Source of the DNA: Agelas oroides
Taxonomy: Eukaryota > Porifera > Demospongiae > Agelasida > Agelasidae
Length of the DNA: 64,000 nt
Assembly (NCBI GenBank): GCA_949130485.1
Contig: OX422188.1
Location: 2,317,722 to 2,381,721 of the forward strand
Direction of reading: 5' to 3'
Made by a program: the position numbers and the translations under genes. Below are positions 34,198 to 44,000 of the stretch, piece after piece. The number at the start of each line of letters is the position of its first letter. The stretch's first letter is position 1. Below the pieces are notes generated by a model, which searched no databases, had not been told where the DNA came from, and saw only the letters and a list, made by a program, of their open reading frames with translations.

Positions 34198-34896
34198 ATG
34201 GCAGTCTCTGCAGAAGTCACTGCGGCTGCCGTGAATGCCGTTTCTCTCAAGTTGCCTACGTTCTTGGCATCCAGGCCCGATGTATGGTTCCAACAAACAG
34301 AGGCTCAATTTGCCCTGCGTAACTTCACGAACTCCACCACCAAGTACTTCTACCTCCTCACATCCCTAGACCCGGTGGTGGCTGAGAGGATGGCCGGAGA
34401 TGTGGCAGCAGTACCTACAGAGGGCAAGTACGAGTACTTTAAAAGCAAGCTCATGGAGGTTTACGGCCTCACAGACGATCAGAAAGCAGACAGGCTTCTT
34501 GACCTCTCTGGGCTCGGCGATTGGAAACCTTCCCAGCTCTGTGCACATATCCAAAGTCTCACAGTCAGTCAGGATGTTCTCATGCGACGGATCTTTTTAC
34601 GCCAGCTACCTGAAGATGTCCGTGTGCAAGTGACAGCCCTTGACGCAGACACCCTACCAGCATTAGCACGCAAAGCTGACGTCATTATGGCCGCAAAGCA
34701 GGGACCGCCATCGATCTATGCGTCCTCCCGACCCATGAGGAAGAAATCGCCGCCACACCACCCTGAGAAAACCAACCTTTGCTGGTATCATGCCAAGTTT
34801 GGCCACAAGGCTAGGGCCTGCAGACCACCGTGCGCCTACGCACCCTTAACAGTAGAGCACCGTCCACCTTCGGGAAACGGACAGGCCAGAACCTAG
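34198..34896 (+). CDS. gag: Retrotransposon Gag-like protein
   Basis: A 232-residue protein with a capsid-like alpha-helical body (FLASRPDVWFQQTEAQFALR, then YFYLLTSLDP and LMEVYGLTDDQKADRLLDL) and a C-terminal Cys/His cluster (CWYHAKFGHKARACRPPC) in place of a standard CCHC knuckle. It forms the particle that packages element RNA. It starts at the first ATG after the LTR and leader. Its last 67 bases overlap the pol frame, which lies at -1. Confidence 0.9.
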   Translation: MAVSAEVTAAAVNAVSLKLPTFLASRPDVWFQQTEAQFALRNFTNSTTKYFYLLTSLDPVVAERMAGDVAAVPTEGKYEYFKSKLMEVYGLTDDQKADRLLDLSGLGDWKPSQLCAHIQSLTVSQDVLMRRIFLRQLPEDVRVQVTALDADTLPALARKADVIMAAKQGPPSIYASSRPMRKKSPPHHPEKTNLCWYHAKFGHKARACRPPCAYAPLTVEHRPPSGNGQART

Positions 34897-34914
34897 TGGC
34901 GCAGGTTTCTGGCC
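34872..34914 (+). promoter_or_regulatory. -1 ribosomal frameshift signal between gag and pol
   Basis: The heptamer GGGAAAC (34872-34878) sits in the gag frame as G GGA AAC, the canonical X XXY YYZ arrangement. After a 5-nt spacer, GGCCAGAACCT (34884-34894) can pair with AGGTTTCTGGCC (34903-34914) around an 8-nt loop, with one bulged base. Pol is open in the -1 frame from here, and the gag stop TAG lies inside the stem region. Confidence 0.85.
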
Positions 34915-37900
34915 AAAGTCAAAGCCATTTATTGTACGTATGGGACCGCAACAGCGGCCACAAGCTCCTCGTAGATACAGGAGCTCAGGTCAGCGTCTTC
35001 CCAGCTTCTGCCCACGAACGCCGCAGTCAGAAGACCGAACCGTTGATCGCCGCCAATGGCAGCACGATCGATACCTTCGGCAAGAGAACCATACCGCTAG
35101 ACTTGGGCTTCCGCAAGTTCGCATGGTCTTTTGTTCTCGCCGACGTCAAGCGCCCGATGCTGGGTGCCGATTTCTTCTGCAGCAACCACCTTCTAATTGA
35201 CGTCTACACTAGCCACATCATCGACGCCAAAACGTACGAGAGCGTACCCGTCTGGCAGGACGAAACACCGGCACCCGGCCTCAATGCCTGCTCTGCTGGT
35301 AACGAGTTCGCTGACATCCTCAAGGAATTCCCATCCGTCACACGACCTCAATTTTCCACCGGGGATGTGAAGCATAGTGTGGAACACTGCATTCCCACAT
35401 CGGGCCCTCCAGTGCATGCTAAAGCACGCCGCTTGTCACCCGAAAAGTTGGCCACTGCTCGGAGGGAGTTTGCTGAGATGGAGAAACTAGGAATTATCCG
35501 TCGGTCCTCCAGCCCATGGGCATCACCACTCCACATGGTGGAGAAGAAGACTCCAGGTACCTGGCGCCCATGCGGTGACTACAGACGTCTGAACAAAGTC
35601 ACAACACATGACCGGTACCCCGTACCACGCCTCCAAGACTTCGCCTCTCAATTGAAAGGTAAAAAGATCTTCTCGAAGGTTGACTTTGTACGCGGGTACA
35701 ATCAGATACCTGTGGCTGCTGCCGATGTACCGAAGACTGCTGTGATAACGCCATTCGGCCTATTCGAGTTCCTCCGCATGCCCTTCGGCCTCAAGAACGC
35801 AGCACAGGCATTCCAGAGATTTATGGACCAAGTCTGTCGGGGACTCGAGGATTTCCTCTTTGTGTACATCGACGACGTTCTCGTGGCCAGCCCCGACGCC
35901 AAGGAGCACCGGCGTCACCTGCATCTTCTCTTCCAGAGGCTAGCAGAGCATGGGCTAGTCGTCAACGTAGCGAAGTGCACATTTGGTGAAGAGATCATAG
36001 ACTTCCTCGCCCACCGAGTTACAGCACAGGGTATTGAACCACTACCTGAGCGAGTTGAGGCCATCCGTCGATTTCCACGACCACAGAATGCCAAAACCTT
36101 GAGTGAGTTTCTAGGCATGGTAAATTTCTATCACAGATTTATACCAAACGCCGCTGCCCTTATGGGTCCCTTACATGGCTTGTCTCATGCGAAGGGTCAG
36201 GATTTTCAGTGGACTACCCAACATCAGTCAGCGTTCGATGCAACGAAACATGCGCTAGCCTCAGCAACCCTACTCAACCACCCCAGCGCCACTGCCACCA
36301 CTTGCATCACCGTCGACGCATCTGACTTGGCTGTCGGAGGTGTCCTCGAGCAGTTCCTTGATGGCAACTGGAGGCCGCTAGCTTTTTTCTCCCGGAAGCT
36401 GGATAAGGCCCAAAAGTCATACAGCACCTTTGACCGTGAGCTTCTAGCCATGTATTCAGCAGTCCAACACTTCTCCTACTTCATCGAAGGACGACGGTTT
36501 CACATCTATACCGACCACAAACCACTTACGTTTGCCCTGGCTAGCAGCTCAGAACGCTGGACGCCGAGGCAACAACGCCACCTCGCCTTCATAGCCGAAT
36601 ACACCACAGACGTGCGTCATGTTCATGGCCGGGACAATGCAGTGGCAGATGCCCTCTCCCGCGTGGAACTTGGCACCCATCCTGTATGCATGGCTGCAGG
36701 GCGTCCAAGCCTTGACCTCCTCAGTATGGCACAGGCACAACAAGCAGATGCTGAGGTCCAAGCATATCGTACGGCCATTACCGGGCTGGTACTCGCCGAC
36801 GTACCCCTTCCAGGCACCGACACAACCTTGCTGTGCGACACCTCGACCGGCACCGCCAGGCCCATCGTTCCCCGCTCATGGCGGCGGGCCGTCTTCGAGG
36901 CCATCCATAGCCTCGCACATCCAGGCATTAAAACGTCTCGGAAGATGGTGACTGCACGTTTTGTGTGGCATGGCATCAACAAGCAAGTGGGTATGTGGGC
37001 CAAAACATGCATCTCCTGTCAGAAGTCAAAGGTCCAACGACATGTGACCGCCCCGCTGGAGCATGGCCAGCTGCCAGATCGCCGCTTCCAGCGAATTCAT
37101 GTGGACGTGGTTGGACCTCTGCCCATTTCACAGGGCAAATCATACCTGTTTACCATCATCGACCGCTACACACGGTGGCCAGAGGCCATACCGATGGCTG
37201 ATGCCACAGCCACCTCATGCGCCCGGGCGCTCATGTCACATCATATTGCACAGTTCGGTGTGCCAACAGACATCACCTCTGATAGGGGGCCGCAATTTAC
37301 CTCGAACCTGTGGACGACCCTGGGGAAACTACTGGGAGCTCAGCTACATCACACAACTGCCTACCACCCACAGGCAAATGGCATCGTTGAACGATTCCAC
37401 AGGCAGCTTAAATCGGCACTCAAGGCCCGTCTGGTAGGGTCAGCATGGATGGATGAACTCCCACTAGTCCTGTTGGGCCTCCGATCAGCCCCCAAAGAAG
37501 GCCTCGGGTGTGCGCCCGCCGAACTTGTCTACGGCACAACAATCCGTCTACCTGGGGAGTTCTTCGAATGTACACCAGCAGCTGAGTCAGATGTGTCTGA
37601 TCTGCTTATACACCTTCGTAACACCATGGCTAGATTGCGGCCGAAGCAGACATCTCATCACAGACGACCGTCCACCCACATACCTGCGGAGTTGCAGAGT
37701 TGTACATTTGTGTTTGTTCGTCATGACGCTCATCGCACCCCCCTGCAGTGCACCTATGATGGACCCTTCAAAGTGCTTGAGCGAGCTGCAAAGTTTTTCA
37801 CACTAGACCTCAATGGTCGACGGGACACTGTATCGGTTGACCGCCTCAAACCTGCCTTTTTGGACGCTGATTGGGGATTGGGTGAAAGACCTGGATCTCA

Positions 37901-38051
37901 ACCTTCCACCAGGGTACAGCAGGTGCCACCTATTCCCTCATCCACATCGGAGGCAATACCACTGCTCCAGGACAAGTCACATACCCCACTCCGCATCGTG
38001 AAAAGAAGTAGAGCAGGTCGGGAGATCAGACCCCCTGTCAAGCTTCAATAA
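34873..38051 (+). CDS. pol: Retrotransposon Pol polyprotein (PR-RT-RNaseH-IN)
   Basis: The frame is open from 34830, but translation is expected by -1 frameshift near 34878. Positions below count from 34830. Aspartic protease: LLVDTGAQVSVFPAS with DTG at 49-51. Reverse transcriptase: VDFVRGYNQIPV, FLRMPFGLKNAAQAF and the catalytic YIDD at 346-349 (35865-35876). RNase H: TVDASDLAVGGVLEQ, first Asp at 496. Integrase: an HHCC zinc finger ending CISCQKSK, first catalytic Asp at about 759 (IHVDVVGPLP), then DITSDRGPQFTS and HPQANGIVERFHR. All key residues are present. No chromodomain is evident at the C-terminus. It copies element RNA into DNA and inserts it. Confidence 0.95.
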
Positions 38052-38083
38052 CGTCCGTGGTTTTCACCACTGGGGGGGAGCCC

Positions 38084-38256
38084 TGTAGCAGCTTGACTTT
38101 CAGACTGGACTTTGAACCATTATTAATCATACGCATGATTGACCTTTAGACTGGCATGTATGTGATGTTGATTGAATTGCTGTAAAGACTTGTGCACTTT
38201 GGTTGCAAGCTGTTGTTGAATAGGAGAACTGTGAACGATCATCTTAGTCTCCTATA
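38084..38256 (+). repeat. 3' LTR, 173 bp
   Basis: An exact copy of 33919-34091, preceded by the polypurine tract at 38071-38082 and followed by ATAT, the probable target duplication. Confidence 0.95.
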
Positions 38257-38453
38257 ATATGAATGAATGAATGAAATATTTTATTAGAGTGACACGCGAG
38301 ATGCCCGGCCTGATTAGGCCTATGAGTCACTACAAACGGGGTACAAAATAATGGTTAAGTATACAGATATTACAGATTTAAAAGCTGGATTCTAGTTTTA
38401 TACAGGTTATACAAATGTTTCCCAATTATTCTACAATGATTATTTGCGCTAAG

Positions 38454-38694
38454 GATTGTTTACCTCTTTTGCTGGCATTTAATATTATATACTATAACAT
38501 GGAGCCTGATTATTGGGGGGGGGGCAGCCCCCCCCCCCCCTGTTGGATTATTGGGGGGGGGGGGGGGGGGGGGGGGGGAGGGGGGGGGGCAGTGCTACCC
38601 CCCCCCCGGTTCCTACTCCACTGCTGCCAACTTGTAAAACTTCTGCATATGTAGTAGAGGCATTCAAAAATGCCAGCAAAAGAGGTAAACAATC
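38454..38694. mobile_element. Foldback element: 27-bp perfect inverted arms around G/C homopolymers
   Basis: GATTGTTTACCTCTTTTGCT and seven further bases (38454-38480) are exactly complementary to 38668-38694. Between them lie a run of C followed by runs of more than 20 G, able to form G-quadruplexes. Long open frames of Pro or Gly here are artefacts of the homopolymers. Confidence 0.7.
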
Positions 38695-38839
38695 TGGATT
38701 ATATTATCTTTGACCCTGCATGCTTTTCACAACGCTTATCGTAGCTAATTGTATAAGGCCATACCAAATTGATCTTATGTTTCACGGATCCGGCCGGGTC
38801 TTTTTTTTTATTAATATGCACACGTAATCCAGTACCCTC

Positions 38840-38933
38840 TAGCCTCGTTCCCAGGCCTTCGCGCATTCGTCGATAGCACTACAAATTATCGTGCAGCAAG
38901 CGACGAACATGCGAAGGCCTGGGAACAAGGCTA
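38840..38933. mobile_element. 94-bp palindromic MITE, TAGCCTCGTTCCCAGGC arms
   Basis: TAGCCTCGTTCCCAGGCCTTCGC pairs with the right arm GCGAAGGCCTGGGAACAAGGCTA with one mismatch. The flanks AGTACCCTC and AGTACTCAC agree at seven of nine positions. The inner sequence is unrelated to other family members. Confidence 0.75.
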
Positions 38934-40681
38934 AGTACTCACCACGTGGCAAGAATGGAGGATGGCGAGCAGTTTTGTGTGACTGAGTGGTATCTAATTA
39001 AATTCATGAGAAGTTCGGTCATTTTTATTTTTATTTTTTTGCCTGCCTACCGGGTCATGTTTCTGACCTAAGCAATCCGTGAAACATAAAATCAATTTGG
39101 TATGGCCTAAATGATTTCTAGTAGAAATTCTTGCAGCCCGCTTATCGTAACTACTTGTACGTAAATTCGTAATTTGGCATGACAATTGCAACTTGTGCAG
39201 ATTCATATCATGCCATTACACTAGTTCAGAATTTACAGTCATCGTTACAGGGATGTCTGATGTGTATGTATTATGTAGACTATACATGCATAAGCATGCA
39301 AGACTAGGTGGGTTTGGGGGCATTTTTAAAATTAGATGCTCTGGGATTGCTTCAAAGGCCATTTTGTGACAGAACGGCGGTGATTTTCAATAGCTGCGAG
39401 ACTAGTGGACCACTTTCAAACGGTAGGGCACTTAAAATGTACAGTTAAGCGGTGTGTATATTGGAGGCCAAAAGGGGGGTTCGAGCGAACCCCCTCGAAC
39501 CCCCCCTGCCTACGGACCTGGGATACTCGAATGGAGATGAACAGTTGTAAGGGAAGTGCTACGTAATAATTACCGATCTCGCAATCTCTTACCATTTTTG
39601 GGTAATAGGTCCCAAAAATTCGACTTGTTCACCAGACCGTTTCTCGCCTGGAGGCGCGGCGGGCTGGGCACGAGACTAGAGGGTGGCCTGGGAGATTTTC
39701 CTTATCAGAAAGGCATAATTATGGATTCTCCACACCCCTCCCCTCTACCTAGAAAATTTCTGAAACCCGGATTTGGGCCTGTTTCGCGAAAGTTCGCACC
39801 CGCGAAAATTACCAATCATACGGTATACCGTATAGGAAGTGCTACTTGATTGTTTAAAGTTAATTTGTACACAAGTCCAGGCTTGGAGACTTTACCACAT
39901 GAGAGACATCAATGTCCACCGCGGTTCACCCGGTTTGAAACGGTTACGTCATCTACAAGGCTACCGAAGCAAAGATGTTCATCACATTTTGTAAGACCAG
40001 GGAGAAGAAAACAGTTTTTGTTTGTTTGGGACGAAACGCACTCAGTGGATACTGCTAGGTGAGCTTTAGATCGACCTCTACGGCATTTTATGATACGCAG
40101 AATTTCAAGTTTCGTGGGGATTCCCAAGCTAGGAAACACTCGAATGCTTCGCGCGTAAGGAAGAGCTCTAGGTCGACCGCTATAGCTCTTCCTTACGCGC
40201 GAAGCATGCCCAATTAATTAATGCCATTCCTGCAAGCATCATGCAGTGACACCAGAGAGATGTCTTAGTGCAGAATCAATTAATGATACAGCAGTTCACT
40301 AGCTTGCTCTTTTTTGTACCTAGAAATAAATTCGTCTTTACTTTAAAATGAAATGACCATAGTTCATCATGCAGATAATCAAGATCCCCCGCCTTCAATA
40401 AACTGCTGCATTTATTTCTTTGGCCATTATAATCATGTCATGGTATATGTGCCGCACATGATGCTATGCTTGAAAAAACAACAACATGGAATATGTAAGC
40501 AATGTGGTATAATCACTTCTGCAATGACTATACACCAAATTGTATGGTATATGCCTTTAATACATAAGCAGTCATACAAATATTAGTATTAACTTGCCTT
40601 AACTTTAGCATTTTGTGTTGTGCTTTGCTACATGTCAAGAATGAGACCAGGCAAGTACTATAGCAGCCATACAGTATAATG
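38934..40681. other. Intergenic; no supported gene
   Basis: Apart from the hairpin at 40144 and a C-rich patch at 39475-39515, I see no feature. An open stretch at 39850-40062 ends at a donor-like TAG|GTGAGC but has no recognisable domain and no convincing acceptor, so it is not called. Confidence 0.4.
40144..40207. repeat. Perfect 24-bp inverted repeat with 16-nt loop
   Basis: ATGCTTCGCGCGTAAGGAAG plus AGCT (40144-40167) is exactly complementary to 40184-40207. The loop contains GGTCGACC. It lies downstream of receptor 2, with no flanking duplication seen. Confidence 0.85.
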
Positions 40682-41027
40682 TTAGTTGTCAGCATTAGTA
40701 TGCTCCTTTCCTGGCTCACTGTATTCATTGGACCACTGATGAGGCCCCACCTCATCATAGAGAGGTTCGATTCTTCCTGCTTTCTCATAAAGTATTTCTT
40801 TGTTCACAGCAGCTGGATTCATCTTCATGTAGGGGCTACTGGTGCTACTTCGATCCACCATGGGAGGAACCAGGTTACCAGAGTGGGAAGGACTCAGGAT
40901 ACCAGCGTGAGGAGGACTCAGGTTACCAGAGGGAACAGGTAGATTGATTTGTGGTCGGTTAAGAGAGACCATCTGAAAGCTTTTATTGTTGTAAGACAGA
41001 TTTTGGTGAGTGTCTTGGTTGGCTTCC
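40682..41027 (-). CDS. Receptor 2 cytoplasmic tail exon
   Basis: This exon is the counterpart of 6404-6719 in receptor 1. Tyrosine motifs in order are LSYNNKSF, PYMKMNP (YxxM), ILYEKAG and PLYDEVGPHQW, then NEYSEPGKEHT near the end. The Pro/Ser-rich middle repeats GNLSPP, GILSPS and GNLVPP. Compared with receptor 1, the last 25 residues are the best conserved part, which marks them as the probable signalling core. Confidence 0.8.
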
Positions 41028-44000
41028 CTGAAATTCATAGCAAGAATTGGTGTAATGCATGTTTGTATAAAATGATGTATGATTATAGCTAAACAATTCG
41101 ATTCCCTGCAGATAACAAAGCCACACAAAACAATTTGGAGCTGTTTATGTACGTAAGGCTGTCATCAAGGGGCAATGGAGCAAGTGCATAATTGGGAAGT
41201 GCATGCAAGGATTCTTGCAGGCAATAATTCAGAGATAAACATACATGCAAGGGCGCAGCTAGGATTTATTGAGTGAGGAGGCAATATGTTACTGCGTGCT
41301 TTGCGTGCGGCAAAAATTTTGCTACTTAATTATTCATAACTTAACTAATTAAGAATAAAGTACCTAAATGTACAAAATGTAAGTACCTTTCCTTCCACGC
41401 TTTGTAAAGAAAGTCGTTATCAACGCTGCTGGTCTTTTCCCAGCCATGAGGTCTCTATTTATAGTGTGGGTGAGTCTGTCATAGTGATGTAATTTACTTT
41501 GTGCATGCGCTAGTTATTTATAGGATATCGCCAATGCGTGCGTGCGTTCTTGCACAGAAAAGTGAGGAGGCAACTGCCTCCTCTGCCTCATTGCTAGCTA
41601 CGCCCCTGACATGCACATTGAAATGTAAAGGGTGTCATTGTGACTGACTTTGCTGTTTATTTATTTTACTGTAAAGACTAAAAGCAAACATCAGCAAGAT
41701 AATGTAGTGTAATGTAATCACAGCATACGTGCAAAGTGTCTGTATAATTATCTCAGTGTGTATGAAGTAGTTTGAATCACATTGACAGCAAGGATTACAG
41801 TAATGTTTCAGAAGCAGATTATGAGAAACATCATCTCACCTTTGCTTCTTCTTGTACCTGCAGACGCAGACACATGTTACAACTACTGCAACTATAATGA
41901 GTACCACTCCACCTACTCCTCCTCCAATGGCTCCAATATGGTTTTCAGGTGATGATGTTGAGCTATGGTTTTCAGGTGATGATGTTGAGCTATGGTTTTC
42001 AGGTGATGATGTTGAGCTATGGTTTTCAGGTGATGATGTTGAGCAGTTTGCTTGAGCTGTTAGTGAATCAACTTCAATTGGACAGTTAGAGTACACTTCA
42101 ATGCTGTTACCCTGGACAAGAATATACATCTGACCTCCACTGGCCCACTGCTGAATGTATGATAGTACTTGTGCACAGTCTGGATGTCCAGACAGTATTG
42201 CTCGATACAAGACGACTTGTCTCTCACTTGTGCAAAGGAAACTCGCAGTACTTATATGGTTTACTGTTAATGAACACTGGCATCTTGAATTGATGGAAGT
42301 TATTATGGAGCTAGTGACATCAGCTAGCTTTTCTCTCGTGTCCTCAAACTGTAAAAGATGTAAACATAGTCCCACCATATTATTCTCCTGTTATGTATAT
42401 CATGCCATCATTGGCATCAACAATTCTACACTCACGTATTGGCACCATAGCCTCATGGTAGCACTACCTCTCCAATGATCTATACCAGAGCTTATAGCAA
42501 GGTATCCCTAACTCACGAGCTTCCGTTACATTTCCAGTAAGCATGGTACTGCATAATTGGGCTTTTAAAGTAGGTAGCAACTGAAGTGAATACCCATCCC
42601 CTCTGTTTTCTAATGCTGTAGGAGATATTTTTACAGCTATATAGATGCACACACATGCAGTGGCATATATAACTAAACTACGTAGAGGGCAAGCTTAAGA
42701 TATGATAAAGCAGGAAAAAATTAATTAGTATATCAACCTTATTTGTATAAAGATTATTAAGGTGTTACTCACCCTCCAGTCAGTGCAGTCATTCACTTCA
42801 CCAAGCAAAAGTTGGAAGATCCTGATACAAGCAGCTGTAAAATACATTATAAGAGACAGTATGTATAAGTACAAACACACTGTGGAGCTAGCCTCGTTCC
42901 CACGCTCTCCCCTCTCGACGACGAAAAATAAAAAAAGGAGGGGGGAGGGGAGAGCCTGGGAATGAGGCTACTGTGGAGCATCACTGGTTGAAAGTATTTG
43001 GAGTTACACTTGAGGTATTGCTAATAGCAGTTTAGCAACTCACTGTTTTTGTAACCATCACTTACCTGGCACCACAACAGTTGCTTCTGGTCCAGCCCCT
43101 TCACCTGTACTTGCACTCACAGTTACTGAGTACTGGAGATCTGGAGTTAGCCCTCCAATGACCTTAGATGTTGCATTACCTGGTGCTTCAATCCTTACAA
43201 CCTGTCTCTTCTCGCGATTAGATTCTAAACGTGGCATAAGCGCGATAGTGATAGTAGCGATGAACCCTCTTGCCTCCACCAGTGATGGTAGCTCCCAGGA
43301 AATGTTCATGTGGGTGCCATTTAAGCGGGTTGTCTGCACATCTCTTGGAGCAACTGTTGGAGCTGAAAAGGAGAGACCAACCAGCTAAGGTCTCAGAGTC
43401 TTTGGTAAGTATTAGCACAATTAAGGACACAGTGATTATGATCAACAAAGATTAGCGAACTTGAACCAGTTCCATGTAAAAAGGCAGCTGAAATTGTTAA
43501 GGCGCTTTGTGAGTTGAAGCTTTGCCAATTAAGAATGTGTCTTGTCAAATGGGTTAATGCTGTTTGATGTGCTGCCATCAGAAAAAGTTGCGTTTGGTTT
43601 TAAGGTTGCACATTAAGAAATGATAAAAACTGCAAGTTGGATTGGCTAGGCATTTACACTATACCCCACGATGTAAACTACAGGATGCATGTAATGAAGA
43701 AATGATCATAATTGCCAGACCAGGTCAGGGGAAGCAATGGACATCCAACCTGAATACATACACATTAGTGCCATGGTACACCCACCACAGGAATAAAATT
43801 CTCATCCACTGACAAGCCAACTTTTACCCTCACAAAGACTCCAGAGGGGATTTTAATTCCCACTTAAGTGTGTCATGATGTCACATGTTGTACTGTGTGT
43901 ATTGACCACCTAATGAGTGTAAAACAGGTAGAGGTGTACCTTGCTATTTATGATAGAAGAATAAGCTCATGTTTGGCTTCTCCCCTCAGGGTGAAGATAA

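Larger units (their letters stand above)
33919..38256 (+). mobile_element. Complete Ty3/gypsy-type LTR retrotransposon
   Basis: The element is 4.3 kb with two 173-bp LTRs that read identically base for base, an intact gag frame, an intact pol frame and ATAT on each side as a probable 4-bp target duplication. A TGGTGACCCCGAC sequence directly after the 5' LTR is a candidate tRNA primer-binding site. A purine tract (TGGGGGGGAG) lies just before the 3' LTR. The order protease, RT, RNase H, integrase in pol is the Ty3/gypsy order. There is no envelope frame. Identical LTRs and open frames indicate a very recent insertion. Confidence 0.95.

Noticed and set aside
35193..37012. Several minus-strand ORFs across pol
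   Set aside because: They are shadows of the intact pol frame with GC-biased codon positions.
38415..38713. Gly- or Pro-rich open frames on both strands
   Set aside because: They are produced by G and C homopolymers inside a foldback element.
39850..40062. Exon-like open stretch ending at GTGAGC
   Set aside because: No domain, no good acceptor and no partner exon on the plus strand.
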